From NCBI GenBank assembly GCA_029255105.1, contig JAQWWH010000031.1, forward strand, positions 1-64,000: a stretch of 64,000 nt of DNA, given 5' to 3'. Position numbers and translations under genes: made by a program. Of this stretch, positions 26,306 through 35,359 are shown in pieces. The DNA comes from Flavimaricola sp. Lineage in GTDB: Bacteria; Pseudomonadota; Alphaproteobacteria; Rhodobacterales; Rhodobacteraceae. The notes below the pieces were generated by a model. It was given only the letters and a program-made list of their open reading frames with translations. It did not search any database and had not been told where the DNA came from. How positions within the stretch are numbered: the first letter of the stretch is position 1; every line of letters starts with the position of its first letter.

Positions 26306-27217
26306 CTACCCCGCGGGCACAGGTGGGGGCGCCGGCGCATCGTCCCGCAACAGCAGGCCCAGCGCCACAAGAGTCAGCCCGAACCCCGCACTCACCAGCA
26401 GCGGCGGGGCCTGTGCGCCGAGCGCGAGCTCCCACAGGATCACCCAGCTTGGGATCAGGTAGGTATAGGCCATGACCTTGGCCGTCGGCAGCCGCTGAAT
26501 GGCTATATTTATCAGCACCAGCGTCGCAGCAGAGGCAAAGACGACAATATAGGTCAGGGTGATCCAGACAATCGGCGGAAGATGCATCCAGTCCGTCGCC
26601 AGCACCGCCTCCCACCCCCAGAGCGTCACGAGGGCTGCGGCAAAAAGCATGGTCCAGAACGTATAGGCCAACGTCGCTTCTCCCCGGTGCAATCGGCGAC
26701 TTAACGGCGCGTAAAGGGCGTAGCTGATCGATCCGAGGAAAAAGATCTGCTCGCCGCGGCCAATCTCAAGCCGGACAACAGCTCCAAGGTCGGCCCGAAA
26801 GATCACCCAAACGGCCCCAAGGGCCCCGATCGCCAAGGCCAGTGTCATGCGCCGGGTCAACCGCTGGCGCAGCAACAGCCAACCAAAGCCGGCAGACATG
26901 ACCGGTACAAGGGTAAAGAGCGCCGATGTATTGATCGGAGAGGCCGTCTTGAGCGCCTCGAACATGGTGACAAAGTAGCAGCCGAAGAACCCGCCCAGCA
27001 GAACGTATCGCCAGGGCGCGCGGAAGCTTGACGCCGAGACACCGCCCATGATCAGGCCCGCCCCACCGATCATTGCCGCCGCCAGCCAGAACCGCGCTGC
27101 ATTCATTGCCACCGGAGCAATTTCATTGGCGGCCAGCGCACCAAGGGAAAACGAGCCTGCAACGCAGACCGAAAAGGCCAGCATGGCCAGGTGTCCGATG
27201 GCTTGGGTTCGGTTCAA
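26306..27217 (-). CDS. EamA (DMT superfamily) transporter
   Basis: 303 residues with ten predicted membrane segments in two EamA repeats (about residues 10-135 and 150-290). Family features include PVMSAGFGWLLLRQRLTRRMTLALAIGALGAVWVI and the C-terminal AYTYLIPSWVILWELALGAQAPPLLVSAGFGLTLVALGLLL. Such proteins export amino acids or other metabolites across the inner membrane; the substrate cannot be predicted. It lies 10 bases downstream of the LysR gene on the same strand, suggesting cotranscription with its own regulator. Confidence 0.9.
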   Translation of the reverse strand: MNRTQAIGHLAMLAFSVCVAGSFSLGALAANEIAPVAMNAARFWLAAAMIGGAGLIMGGVSASSFRAPWRYVLLGGFFGCYFVTMFEALKTASPINTSALFTLVPVMSAGFGWLLLRQRLTRRMTLALAIGALGAVWVIFRADLGAVVRLEIGRGEQIFFLGSISYALYAPLSRRLHRGEATLAYTFWTMLFAAALVTLWGWEAVLATDWMHLPPIVWITLTYIVVFASAATLVLINIAIQRLPTAKVMAYTYLIPSWVILWELALGAQAPPLLVSAGFGLTLVALGLLLRDDAPAPPPVPAG

Positions 27218-27227
27218 TTCAGGCCCC

Positions 27228-28106
27228 TCAACAGGTCCACCCCTTCGCCGCGTCCTTCAGATAGGTCAGAAACGCCTGAACCTTTGGGGTCCGATGCAGG
27301 TCGACATGAGTCACCAGCCAAAGCGGGACTGACCACTCCGGCTGGGCCGGAAGCACCTCGACCAGATCGTCAATCAACGATGCCTCCCAGACCGGGACGA
27401 AACCGATGCCCGCCCCATACAGGATCGCGTCACGCATGCTTTGGTTGTCCATCGTCCGATAGGTGATCCTTGCGGCAGGCGCGTGTGCCACCAGCCAGCG
27501 GTTGAACGGGGCCCGGCTGTTGTCGTTTTCATGGCCTACGAAGGAGTGGTTCGCAAAGTCATCGACGTCCTTTGGCAGCCCGTGGCGTTCGACATAGCCG
27601 CGCGACGCCGCCAATGTCATGTTCTGCACGAAAAACGGCTGGACCACGTTGTCCGGCTGATCGGGGGCAGCACCTGCGCGAATAGCAACATGGGCCTCGC
27701 CATATTCAAGGCGAAACAAGCGGTCCCCGGTCAAAAAGCGCACCACGAGGCCCGGATGATCCTGCTGGAACCGGGCCATCACCGGCGTCAGCAATGGCGA
27801 AAAGCCCACGAGAGACGTCACCAGCAACTCGCCCGAGATGCCTTCGCCCTGCCCGCGGATGCGCCCGGCAAGCTGGGTGAACTGGTCGTCCGTCGCCTGC
27901 GCCACCAGCAACAGATCCGCCCCCGCTTCGGTCGCGGTATAGCCACGGGCATGACGCTGGAACAGCTTGACACCGAGTTGGGCCTCCAAGGCATCAATAT
28001 GTCGGATGACGGTTGCATGATGAACGCCCAGCACCTCGGCCGCACCGCTGACGGTCCCCATCCGGGCCACCTGATAGGCCGTCCTGATTTCGTCCCAGCT
28101 ATCCAT
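27228..28106 (-). CDS. LysR-family transcriptional regulator
   Basis: 292 residues from ATG 28106 with GAGGG 5 bases upstream; an upstream in-frame ATG at 28130 is less likely. The N-terminal helix-turn-helix is AYQVARMGTVSGAAEVLGVHHATVIRHIDALEAQLGVKLFQR, followed by the LysR substrate-binding domain (VRFLTGDRLFRLEYGEAHVAIRAG, SMRDAILYGAGIGFVPVWEA). It is cotranscribed with the exporter at 26306 and divergent from the DoxX gene at 28261, either of which could be its target. Confidence 0.9.
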   Translation of the reverse strand: MDSWDEIRTAYQVARMGTVSGAAEVLGVHHATVIRHIDALEAQLGVKLFQRHARGYTATEAGADLLLVAQATDDQFTQLAGRIRGQGEGISGELLVTSLVGFSPLLTPVMARFQQDHPGLVVRFLTGDRLFRLEYGEAHVAIRAGAAPDQPDNVVQPFFVQNMTLAASRGYVERHGLPKDVDDFANHSFVGHENDNSRAPFNRWLVAHAPAARITYRTMDNQSMRDAILYGAGIGFVPVWEASLIDDLVEVLPAQPEWSVPLWLVTHVDLHRTPKVQAFLTYLKDAAKGWTC

Positions 28107-28260
28107 GAGCGCCCTCGGGTCTTGGTGCATTTTTCAACATAAGTAGGTCTATTTTCGATAGTTGCGTTCGCTAAGGCGGAAAGTCAATTTCTCTTTCAGC
28201 GGAAGCCGGTCGGTCATGACCAGCCCCAATTCGCGGTAACTTACGTTGAAAGGAATTCAC

Positions 28261-28614
28261 ATGAACAGTGCCACGCGGTATGTATTTCTCGGGATCAAGG
28301 TCCTGCTTAGCCTCGCCTTCCTTGGGGCAGGTCTATCCAAGCTTGCTGGGGTCGAGATGATGGTCCAAACCTTCGACGGCATCGGCATCGGGCAGTGGTT
28401 TCGGTACCTCACCGGCCTGATCGAGGTTGGCAGCGTCGTCCTCCTCTGGGTGCCCGGATTTCAGGCCATCGGCGCGGGTCTTCTGGTCTGCACGATGATC
28501 GGAGCGGTCTTGTCCCACATCCTGATCCTCGGACCCTCTGCAGTTCCCGCGATCGTCCTGGGCGTTCTGGCCGGCGCGATCCTCTACCAGAACCGCGCCC
28601 AACTGGCCCGCTAG
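28261..28614 (+). CDS. DoxX-like membrane protein
   Basis: 117 residues from ATG 28261, 6 bases after AAGGA. Four hydrophobic helices and the N-terminal motif LLSLAFLGAGLSKLAGVEMMVQTFDGIGIGQWFRYLTGLIEVGSVVLLW identify the DoxX/DoxX-like (DUF4870-like) family. These small inner-membrane proteins have been linked to quinone-dependent oxidoreductases in some bacteria; no function can be assigned here. It is divergent from the LysR gene. Confidence 0.85.
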   Translation: MNSATRYVFLGIKVLLSLAFLGAGLSKLAGVEMMVQTFDGIGIGQWFRYLTGLIEVGSVVLLWVPGFQAIGAGLLVCTMIGAVLSHILILGPSAVPAIVLGVLAGAILYQNRAQLAR

Positions 28615-28644
28615 GCCTTGCAGGCTTGACTCCCGGGGTCACCC

Positions 28645-28662
28645 GGGGGTAATTGCCCCCAA
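28645..28662 (+). terminator. Possible weak terminator after the DoxX gene
   Basis: GGGGG facing CCCCC around a short AT-rich loop lies about 30 bases past the stop codon, followed by AACTT rather than a T-run, so termination is only a suggestion. Confidence 0.3.
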
Positions 28663-28809
28663 CTTCCGGATTGCGCGAGCTATCCGGTCCCCTGCCAGGT
28701 CAGGGGATCGCCCCCCGTCAGCGCTGTTGCGCCCACGGGGGCGATTGGCATTTTGGGCAGGCCTTGCTTATCTGGGTCAGAACGGCAATGGCACGAAGGA
28801 GCCTTGGAG

Positions 28810-30300
28810 ATGTTTGAAAATCTGTCCGAACGCCTTTCCGGCGTATTCGACCGCCTGACCAAGCAAGGCGCCCTGTCCGAAGACGACGTCAAGACGGCCC
28901 TGCGCGAGGTACGGGTGGCCCTGCTCGAGGCCGACGTGTCGCTGCCTGTCGCGCGCGATTTCGTGGCCGCGGTACAGGCCAAGGCAACCGGACAGGCCGT
29001 GACCAAGTCGATCACCCCCGGCCAGCAAGTCGTCAAGATCGTCCACGATGCGCTCGTCGATACGCTGACCGGCGACAGCGATCCCGGCGACCTCAAGATC
29101 GACACCCCGCCTGCTCCGATCCTGATGGTCGGCCTGCAAGGTTCGGGCAAGACGACATTCACCGGCAAACTGGCCAAGCGGCTCAAGGAACGCGAAGGCA
29201 AGCGGGTGCTCATGGCCTCGCTCGACATTTATCGCCCGGCCGCCATGGAACAGCTGCAGATCCTGGGCGCCCAGATCGGGGTCGACACCCTGCCCATCGT
29301 CAAAGGGGAAACAGCCCTCCAGATCGCCAAACGGGCGCGGACGCAAGCCGCCATGGGCGGCTACGACGTCTACCTTCTGGACACCGCCGGTCGGCTCCAG
29401 ATCGACGAGGCGCTGATGGCCGAGGTCCAGCAGGTCCGCGATGCCGTCTCCCCGCGCGAGACGCTTCTGGTGGTTGATGGCCTGACCGGCCAAGTGGCTG
29501 TCGAAGTGGCGCAGGAATTCGACGCCAAGATCGGCGTCTCGGGGGTCGTGCTCACCCGGATGGACGGCGACGGTCGCGGCGGCGCGGCGCTCTCAATGCG
29601 GGCGATCACCGGCAAGCCGATCCGCTTCGTCGGTGTCGGCGAAAAACTCGACGCGCTGGAAACCTTTGAACCCTCGCGCATCGCCGGCCGAATCCTTGGC
29701 ATGGGCGATATCGTGGCCCTTGTTGAAAAGGCGCAGGAAACCATCGAGGCCGAACAGGCCGAACGGATGATGCGGCGCTTCCAGAAGGGTCAGTTCAACA
29801 TGAACGACCTCAGGATGCAGCTTGAACAGATGCTCAAGATGGGCGGCATGGAAGGGATGATGGGCATGATGCCCGGCGCCCAGAAGATGAAAAGCCAGAT
29901 GGACGCGGCGGGCTTTGACGATTCCATCCTGCGCCGCCAGATCGCCCTGATCAACTCAATGACCAAGCGGGAAAGGGCCCAGCCTGACATCCTCGCCGCC
30001 TCGCGCAAAAAGCGGATCGCCAAGGGCGCAGGCCTCGAAGTGTCCGAGCTGAACAAGCTGATCAAACAGCACCGCCAGATGGCGGACATGATGAAGAAGA
30101 TGGGCAAGATGGGCAAAGGCGGCATGCTCAAAAAGGCCATGGGCGGCATGTTCGGCAAAACCCCCGGCGCCGACGAGATTGCCGCCGCTCAGGCCCAGCT
30201 GGGTCAGGCCGGAAAACTGCCCGGCGGTCTCGCCGGTCTTGGTCAAAAGGGGGGCATGCAGCTTCCCTCAGGCCTCTCGGGCTTTGGCAAGAAGAAATGA
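28810..30300 (+). CDS. ffh: Signal recognition particle protein Ffh
   Basis: 496 residues from ATG 28810, 9 bases after AAGGA. The N and G domains carry GLQGSGKTTFTGKLA (P-loop), DTAGRLQID and TRMDGDGRGGAALS, with GKPIRFVGVGEKLDALE closing the GTPase. The methionine-rich M domain (MMRRFQKGQFNMNDLRMQLEQMLKMGGMEGMMGMMPG and onward) binds 4.5S RNA and signal sequences. It is longer than E. coli Ffh (453) mainly through a C-terminal methionine/glycine-rich tail. It opens a plus-strand block that runs to rpmE. No 4.5S RNA gene was seen nearby. Confidence 0.97.
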   Translation: MFENLSERLSGVFDRLTKQGALSEDDVKTALREVRVALLEADVSLPVARDFVAAVQAKATGQAVTKSITPGQQVVKIVHDALVDTLTGDSDPGDLKIDTPPAPILMVGLQGSGKTTFTGKLAKRLKEREGKRVLMASLDIYRPAAMEQLQILGAQIGVDTLPIVKGETALQIAKRARTQAAMGGYDVYLLDTAGRLQIDEALMAEVQQVRDAVSPRETLLVVDGLTGQVAVEVAQEFDAKIGVSGVVLTRMDGDGRGGAALSMRAITGKPIRFVGVGEKLDALETFEPSRIAGRILGMGDIVALVEKAQETIEAEQAERMMRRFQKGQFNMNDLRMQLEQMLKMGGMEGMMGMMPGAQKMKSQMDAAGFDDSILRRQIALINSMTKRERAQPDILAASRKKRIAKGAGLEVSELNKLIKQHRQMADMMKKMGKMGKGGMLKKAMGGMFGKTPGADEIAAAQAQLGQAGKLPGGLAGLGQKGGMQLPSGLSGFGKKK

Positions 30301-30305
30301 CATGC

Positions 30306-30339
30306 CCTTCGCTTTGTCCCAAATACTCCCGCCGGAGGC
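30306..30339 (-). repeat. GCCTCCGGCGGG-type intergenic element, copy C
   Basis: On the minus strand GCCTCCGGCGGGAGTATTT is followed by GGGACAAAGCGAAGG. It differs from copy D at one base and lies between ffh and the first acetyltransferase gene, in the orientation opposite to transcription. Confidence 0.8.
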
Positions 30340-30442
30340 TGTGCTCCGCCATAGCCGTCCTGCGGCTTGGGCAGGGCGATCACGCACCGCTGGCAGAAAC
30401 CGGTGTCGCGCGGCAGCGCGGCCTTTTAAAGGCCGACATCAC

Positions 30443-30952
30443 ATGACGGCCATCCCCACACTCACCACCGCGCGCCTTGTCCTCCGGCCACCCCTTGCGG
30501 CGGATTTCGAGGCCTACGCTCCGATGATGGCCAGCGAACGGGCCCGTTTCATGGGCGGCCCCTTTGACCGGAAGACCGCCTGGGGGATGTTCTGCCATGA
30601 CACGGCTGGATGGTCCCTTTTCGGGATGGGGTCACTGATGGTTGTCGACCGGGCGTCCGGCACGATCCTGGGTCAGGTCGGCATCAACCACGGCCCGTTC
30701 TTCCCCGAGCCAGAGCTGGGCTGGATGCTCTACGACGGGCAGGAAGGCAAAGGCTACGCGACCGAGGCTGCAGGCGCGCTGCGCGACTGGGCCTTTGCTA
30801 CAACGCAGCTGGCCTCCCTCGTCAGCTATGTCGATGCGGGCAATCTTGCGTCGCGCAAGGTTGCCGAACGCCTTGGCGGCCAACTCGACCCGACGGCAGA
30901 ACGGCAGGATCCGGAAGATCTGGTTTACCGGCACCTGCGGGGGCACAAATGA
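30443..30952 (+). CDS. GNAT acetyltransferase 1 of 5 (RimJ/RimL-like)
   Basis: 169 residues from ATG 30443 (AAAGG ten bases upstream). RimJ/RimL-type pattern: TLTTARLVLRPP at the start, ELGWMLYDGQEGKGYATEAAGALRDWAF with the acetyl-CoA loop EGKGYA (about residue 100), and a late NLASRKVAERLGG. It probably acetylates an amine on a small molecule, peptide or ribosomal protein. First of five tandem paralogues; its stop overlaps the next start as ATGA (30949-30952). Substrate unknown. Confidence 0.88.
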   Translation: MTAIPTLTTARLVLRPPLAADFEAYAPMMASERARFMGGPFDRKTAWGMFCHDTAGWSLFGMGSLMVVDRASGTILGQVGINHGPFFPEPELGWMLYDGQEGKGYATEAAGALRDWAFATTQLASLVSYVDAGNLASRKVAERLGGQLDPTAERQDPEDLVYRHLRGHK

Positions 30953-31455
30953 TCCCGACGCTCATAACCCCCCGCCTGACGCTTGGCACATTTGAGATGG
31001 CCCATTACGAGGCCTTCGCAGCCTTTGCAGCCTCGCCGAGATCACACTTCCTTGGCGGACCCAGCACGGACAAGCGCGAGGCTTGGGACAGCTGCATGAT
31101 CCACCTTGGTCATTGGGTCGCGCGCGGGTATGGCGCCTTCTTCGCGACCGAGACGGCAACAGGCAAACCGGCCGGGCGTTTCTCTATCTGGCACCCGATC
31201 ACGCTGGACGAGCCGGAACTGAGCTGGGTGATGTTCGACGGTTTCGAAGGTCAGGGGCTGGCGTCCGAGGGCGCAACGGCCGTGCGCGACTGGGCCGCCG
31301 CACAGGGCCTTCCCACGCTCGCCTCCTACATCGCCGCCGACAACGATCGGTCCATCGGTCTGGCCCGGCGGCTGGGCTGCACCAAGGAAGGCACCCACAC
31401 TTATCCAAGCGGCACGACAGTTGATGTCTGGCGACACCCGATGGGGGCCGCATGA
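30949..31455 (+). CDS. GNAT acetyltransferase 2 of 5
   Basis: 168 residues from ATG 30949. Same architecture as its neighbours: TLITPRLTLGTF, ELSWVMFDGFEGQGLASEGATAVRDWAA with the CoA loop EGQGLA, NDRSIGLARRLGCTKEG, and the ending VDVWRHP. It is joined by 4-base ATGA overlaps to the genes before and after (30949-30952 and 31452-31455), so the five genes are one translational unit. It resembles copy 4 most (shared VDVWRHP/LHIWRHP ending and HLGHW segment). Confidence 0.88.
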   Translation: MIPTLITPRLTLGTFEMAHYEAFAAFAASPRSHFLGGPSTDKREAWDSCMIHLGHWVARGYGAFFATETATGKPAGRFSIWHPITLDEPELSWVMFDGFEGQGLASEGATAVRDWAAAQGLPTLASYIAADNDRSIGLARRLGCTKEGTHTYPSGTTVDVWRHPMGAA

Positions 31456-31970
31456 GCGAAATGATCCACACCCGCAGGCTGATCCTGCGCCGCCCCGCCC
31501 CCCAGGATTGGGAGGCCGCCCGCGCATTCTCGATGTCAGAGCGGTCGGCAGGCCTTGGCGGCCCGCATACCCTTGGCAAGTCATGGCGGACCTTCGCCTC
31601 TGAACTTGGGCATTGGGAGATTTTTGGCTATGGCATGTGGGCCGTCACCCTGCGCGGCGAAGATACGGCCATCGGCCTTGTTGGTCCCTGGACCCCGCCC
31701 GACTGGCCCGAGACCGAGATTGGCTGGATGATCCTGGCCGACGATCTTGAAGGCACCGGCATCGCGACCGAGGCAGCAAAGGCAGCCATCACCCACGCCT
31801 GGGATGTCCTGAAATGGGACACGATCGTCAACTATATCGCCCCGGGGAACACCCGATCGATCCGGCTTGCGGAAAAGCTGGGTGCCGTGCTCGACCCCGA
31901 TGCACCGCAACCAAAACCGGACGAACACACCCTCGTTTACCGTCATACAAAGCCGGAGGCAGAGGCATGA
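31452..31970 (+). CDS. GNAT acetyltransferase 3 of 5
   Basis: 172 residues. The start MSEMIHTRRLILRRP and the CoA loop in EIGWMILADDLEGTGIATEAAKAAITHAW (EGTGIA) place it in the RimJ/RimL-like GNAT group; TRSIRLAEKLGAVLD follows near the C-terminus. It overlaps its neighbours by ATGA on both sides. It is somewhat more divergent in the first 60 residues than the other copies, suggesting a different substrate. Confidence 0.88.
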   Translation: MSEMIHTRRLILRRPAPQDWEAARAFSMSERSAGLGGPHTLGKSWRTFASELGHWEIFGYGMWAVTLRGEDTAIGLVGPWTPPDWPETEIGWMILADDLEGTGIATEAAKAAITHAWDVLKWDTIVNYIAPGNTRSIRLAEKLGAVLDPDAPQPKPDEHTLVYRHTKPEAEA

Positions 31971-32479
31971 TCCCCGTCCTGACCACCGACCGGCTGACCC
32001 TGCGCGCCCCGCGAGTGGAGGACTTTGCCGCCTATGCCGGGTTCCGCGCCTCGCCCCGCACCGTCACCGTCGGCGGGCCGTTCAACGAACGTCAGGCGTT
32101 CCAACAGCTCTGCGCCATCCTGGGCCATTGGCATCTGCGCGGCTTTGGTCGCTGGATGATCGCCGACCGGAACACCGACGTACCGATGGGCATTGTCGGT
32201 CTTTATCATCCCGAAGGCTGGCCGGAACCGGAACTGGCCTGGTCCGTCTTTGACGGGGCAGAAGGCAAGGGCGTTGCCTACGAGGCCGCATTGGCCGCCC
32301 GCGCCCATGCCTATGACGCGCTGCAAATGCCGCCGCTCGCCAGCCTGGTCGACCCGACCAACGCCCGCTCGGTCGCCCTGGCCCGGCGGATGGGCTGCAC
32401 GCCCGAAGGAACCTACGACCATCCCGACCATGGGACGCTGCACATCTGGCGCCACCCCAAAGAGGAGCGCCCGTCATGA
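31967..32479 (+). CDS. GNAT acetyltransferase 4 of 5
   Basis: 170 residues from ATG 31967. VLTTDRLTLRAP at the start, ELAWSVFDGAEGKGVAYEAALAARAHAY with CoA loop EGKGVA, NARSVALARRMGCTPEG and the ending LHIWRHPKEERPS. It is the nearest relative of copy 2 in the array, consistent with duplication in place. ATGA overlaps (31967-31970 and 32476-32479) couple it to both neighbours. Confidence 0.88.
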   Translation: MIPVLTTDRLTLRAPRVEDFAAYAGFRASPRTVTVGGPFNERQAFQQLCAILGHWHLRGFGRWMIADRNTDVPMGIVGLYHPEGWPEPELAWSVFDGAEGKGVAYEAALAARAHAYDALQMPPLASLVDPTNARSVALARRMGCTPEGTYDHPDHGTLHIWRHPKEERPS

Positions 32480-33048
32480 CACTTGCACCCTGGGAAGCCC
32501 GGCCCGAAGGTCAGGCCGCCGTCGCGGTTGAGCGGATCGGGCAGTCCCTGCCCCGCATCGCCACCGACCGCACCTCGCTGCGCGGCCCTTATATGGAAGA
32601 TTTCGATATCTATGCAGATATCGTCTGTTCCGAGCGTGGTCGCTTTGTCGGTGGCCCGATGACGCGGGACGAGGCCTGGGATGACTTTCTTCAAATGACA
32701 GCCAGTTGGCTGCTTCGCGGTGCGGGCCTCTGGACGGTCGAACTGCAACGGGACCGGTCGGTGCTGGGCTTTGTCGTCCTCAACCACGAGCGGGGCGACC
32801 CGGAACCAGAGCTTGGCTTTATCTTCACTCCAGAGGCCGAAGGGCACGGTTATGCCTTTGAGGCGGCCCGCTCTGCCCGAAACAATGCCTACTACGCTTT
32901 GGGCTGGGACACGCTGGTCAGCTACATCGACCCAGAAAATACCCGGTCGGTAAAGTTGGCCGAGCGGTTGGGCGCCCTGCGCGATCCGTCGGGCGACTTT
33001 GAAGGCGCCGCCTGCTACCGCTACCCCCGGCCGGAGCCAGAACTATGA
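32476..33048 (+). CDS. GNAT acetyltransferase 5 of 5
   Basis: 190 residues. An extra 27-residue N-terminal part (LAPWEARPEGQAAVAVERIGQSL) precedes IATDRTSLRGP, where the other copies begin. ELGFIFTPEAEGHGYAFEAARSARNNAYY contains the CoA loop EGHGYA, and NTRSVKLAERLGALRD follows. Last of the five coupled acetyltransferase genes; the chorismate mutase gene starts 78 bases later. Confidence 0.88.
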   Translation: MTLAPWEARPEGQAAVAVERIGQSLPRIATDRTSLRGPYMEDFDIYADIVCSERGRFVGGPMTRDEAWDDFLQMTASWLLRGAGLWTVELQRDRSVLGFVVLNHERGDPEPELGFIFTPEAEGHGYAFEAARSARNNAYYALGWDTLVSYIDPENTRSVKLAERLGALRDPSGDFEGAACYRYPRPEPEL

Positions 33049-33126
33049 CGCGCCGTTTGACCATAGGCCCATGGGACCCGGTCTGGTGCAAAACCATGCC
33101 TCTTAATCGCCATTCCGGAGACATTC

Positions 33127-33423
33127 ATGACTGACCCTGTCGCCCTCGCAGCCGACCTTCTGAAGGGACACCGCGAAAGCATTGACCGCCTTGACGCGAT
33201 CCTTGTCTTTACGCTGGCCGAGCGGTTCAAACACACCCAATCCGTCGGGCGGCTTAAGGCCGAACACGACCTGCCGCCGTCGGACCCTGTCCGGGAAGAG
33301 GCGCAGATTGCCCGGCTCACCGATCTTGCGAAGCAGGCCGACCTCGACCCTGAATTCGCCAAGAAGTTTCTGGCCTTCGTGATCCAGGAAGTCATCAAAC
33401 ACCACGAAACCCACCAGGCGTAG
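33127..33423 (+). CDS. Chorismate mutase (AroQ class)
   Basis: 98 residues, all-alpha. The AroQ pattern is visible: HRESIDRLDAILVFTLAERFKHTQSVGRLKAEHDLPPSDPVREEAQIARL, with the arginine and lysines that line the active site, ending FAKKFLAFVIQEVIKHH. It converts chorismate to prephenate for phenylalanine and tyrosine synthesis. The location directly before rpsP is shared with other Rhodobacterales as far as I know. Monofunctional, without a prephenate dehydratase domain. Confidence 0.9.
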   Translation: MTDPVALAADLLKGHRESIDRLDAILVFTLAERFKHTQSVGRLKAEHDLPPSDPVREEAQIARLTDLAKQADLDPEFAKKFLAFVIQEVIKHHETHQA

Positions 33424-33477
33424 GGGGAGACCCCCGCTACCCCTACACCACCCATTGCCATCTAAGGAGACATTACC

Positions 33478-33870
33478 ATGGCCATGAAAATCCGGCTCGC
33501 CCGTGGCGGCTCGAAAAAGCGCCCTCACTACGCAATCGTTGCAGCCGACAGCCGCATGCCGCGCGACGGCCGCTTCATCGAGAAGCTGGGCACTTACAAC
33601 CCGCTTCTGCCCAAAGACAGCGAAGAGCGCGTAAAGATGGACGTCGAAAAGGTCCAGGCCTGGATCGCCAAAGGCGCCCAGCCCACCGACCGCGTCGCCC
33701 GCATGCTTGAGGCCGCTGGCGTTCTGCCCAAGAAAGAGCGTGCAAACCTCAAGAAGGGTGAGCCCGGCAAGGCCGCCAAAGATCGCGCCGAGAAGAAGGC
33801 CGCTCGCGACGCAGCCCCCGCCGAGGAAGCCCCGGCCGAAGCAGCCGCAGAAGAAGCCGCTGCCGAGTAA
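33478..33870 (+). CDS. rpsP: 30S ribosomal protein S16
   Basis: 130 residues from ATG 33478, 8 bases after AAGGAG. The S16 core ([41 protein letters not shown]) occupies the first 80 residues. The protein is longer than E. coli S16 (82) because of a lysine, alanine and glutamate-rich tail from about residue 88, as in other alphaproteobacteria. It assembles into the small subunit and precedes rimM in the conserved rpsP-rimM-trmD-rplS order, here interrupted by two sulfotransferase-like genes. Confidence 0.97.
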   Translation: MAMKIRLARGGSKKRPHYAIVAADSRMPRDGRFIEKLGTYNPLLPKDSEERVKMDVEKVQAWIAKGAQPTDRVARMLEAAGVLPKKERANLKKGEPGKAAKDRAEKKAARDAAPAEEAPAEAAAEEAAAE

Positions 33871-33933
33871 ACAGTTCCATCCGGGGGCCCATAGCCGGGC
33901 CCCCGGACCACTCATTCACATGACAGGCACACA

Positions 33934-34440
33934 ATGAGCCAGGACAAGATCGTCGTCGGGGCCATATCGGGCGCTTTTGGCGTTCATGGAGATGTGCGCC
34001 TGAAATCCTTTTGCGCCGATCCGGAGGCCATCGCTGACTACGCCCCGCTGACCACCGAGGACGGCAAGGTCTTTCCCAAGCTTGTCATCGTCGGCCAGAC
34101 GACCAATGCACTGGTCGCCCGGATCGAAGGCGTGAGCAGCAAGGAAGCCGCCGATGCCCTCAAGGGCGTGACCCTGATGGCCGGGCGCGACAAGCTGCCG
34201 TCCCTTTCCGATGATGAATTCTACCATGCCGATCTGATCGGATTGGCAGTCCATGACACCGGCGGCACCCTTTTGGGCCATGTCAAAGATGTGCTGAACC
34301 ACGGTGCGTCAGACATCCTTGAGGTTCAGGGGCCTGACTTGAAGGCCACGGTCCTTCTCCCGTTTACCCAACGCGCTGTCCCAACGGTCGATCTTGCAGC
34401 AGGGCGTATCGTGGCGGACCCACCAGAGGGGCTTTTCTGA
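33934..34440 (+). CDS. rimM: Ribosome maturation factor RimM
   Basis: 168 residues. The N-terminal RimM domain begins [20 protein letters not shown] and the PRC-barrel begins near residue 93 ([26 protein letters not shown]), with [29 protein letters not shown] at the end. RimM assists maturation of the 30S head around S19. It follows rpsP by 63 bases. Confidence 0.95.
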   Translation: MSQDKIVVGAISGAFGVHGDVRLKSFCADPEAIADYAPLTTEDGKVFPKLVIVGQTTNALVARIEGVSSKEAADALKGVTLMAGRDKLPSLSDDEFYHADLIGLAVHDTGGTLLGHVKDVLNHGASDILEVQGPDLKATVLLPFTQRAVPTVDLAAGRIVADPPEGLF

Positions 34441-34504
34441 ACCCCAGACTTGCATCGTGGACCGACGCGCCCCACTCTAAAGACGGTCTTGTCTGTAGGT
34501 TTCG

Positions 34505-35353
34505 ATGTCCCCACACCGTCCCCGACGTATTCTGATCCATCCGGGCTTTCACAAGACCGGGACAAGTTCGATCCAGCATTTTCTCTGGGTGAACAGACGC
34601 AATCTGCGGGACCATTTGGCGACCCTCCAATTGCGCCACCTCAAACCTGTTGCCCAGCTTTGCATGCGTTTCGCACGCAGCCGCAATCCGTTGCTGTTGT
34701 CCGATCTCGTCGAAGTGCTGGATGAGGCCCTATCGCTAGAAGACCTGTCGCCAGAGGCAAATGACCCCCGCGACATAGTAGTCAGCTGCGAGGCATTGTC
34801 CGGTCATTGCCCCAGCTGGCCGGGCGTGATGGACTATGGGACGGCACCCTATACCGTCTCTGTCGTGGCAGGATATTTTGCCGAACGGTTCCCGGGCGCT
34901 GAAATCGTCGTAGTCTACTCAACCAGAGAGCCGGAACCATGGCTCCACAGTGCATGGGGGCATCATTTGCTTGGCCAGAGGTTGCGTGCCGGGTTTGAGG
35001 AATGGGCCCCGATCTATCGGCCTGCATCTGACCTGCAAAGTGTCGTGTCAGACGTCGCCGGCGCCATTGCGCCCCATCAGGTCTTTACCCTGCCGCTGGA
35101 GGAAAGCAGAACCCACCCGAAGGGACCAGGCGGCGCCTTGCTGGAATTGATCGACCTGCCTGCTGAAGTGCGCGACCAATTGACCCCGGTTGGTCAGGGC
35201 AACACAGGTCCGCCCCCAGACCTGATATCCGAGTATCTTGCCCTGAACCGATCGGCGCTGACAGATGCCGACGTCAGGACCCGCAAGGCCGCCCTGTTAG
35301 AAGAATACAAGGTCGGTGGTTGGGCTCCGCCCGCCGACCCGACAGCAGGCTAG
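34505..35353 (+). CDS. Sulfotransferase-like protein 1
   Basis: 282 residues. The N-terminus ILIHPGFHKTGTSSIQ contains a PAPS-type P-loop (HKTGTSS), the fingerprint of the sulfotransferase fold, and VVVYSTREPEPWLHSAWGHHLLG resembles the 3'-phosphate binding region. The acceptor is unknown. Its paralogue follows after 6 bases. Both lie between rimM and trmD, so they are probably transcribed with translation genes, which is unexpected for a modifying enzyme of surface molecules. Confidence 0.7.
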   Translation: MSPHRPRRILIHPGFHKTGTSSIQHFLWVNRRNLRDHLATLQLRHLKPVAQLCMRFARSRNPLLLSDLVEVLDEALSLEDLSPEANDPRDIVVSCEALSGHCPSWPGVMDYGTAPYTVSVVAGYFAERFPGAEIVVVYSTREPEPWLHSAWGHHLLGQRLRAGFEEWAPIYRPASDLQSVVSDVAGAIAPHQVFTLPLEESRTHPKGPGGALLELIDLPAEVRDQLTPVGQGNTGPPPDLISEYLALNRSALTDADVRTRKAALLEEYKVGGWAPPADPTAG

Positions 35354-35359
35354 CGGCAG

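Noticed and set aside
28615..28809. 4.5S signal recognition particle RNA upstream of ffh
   Set aside because: The conserved GGAAGGAAGCA-type loop and the long hairpin are absent; only a short GC-rich stem is found.
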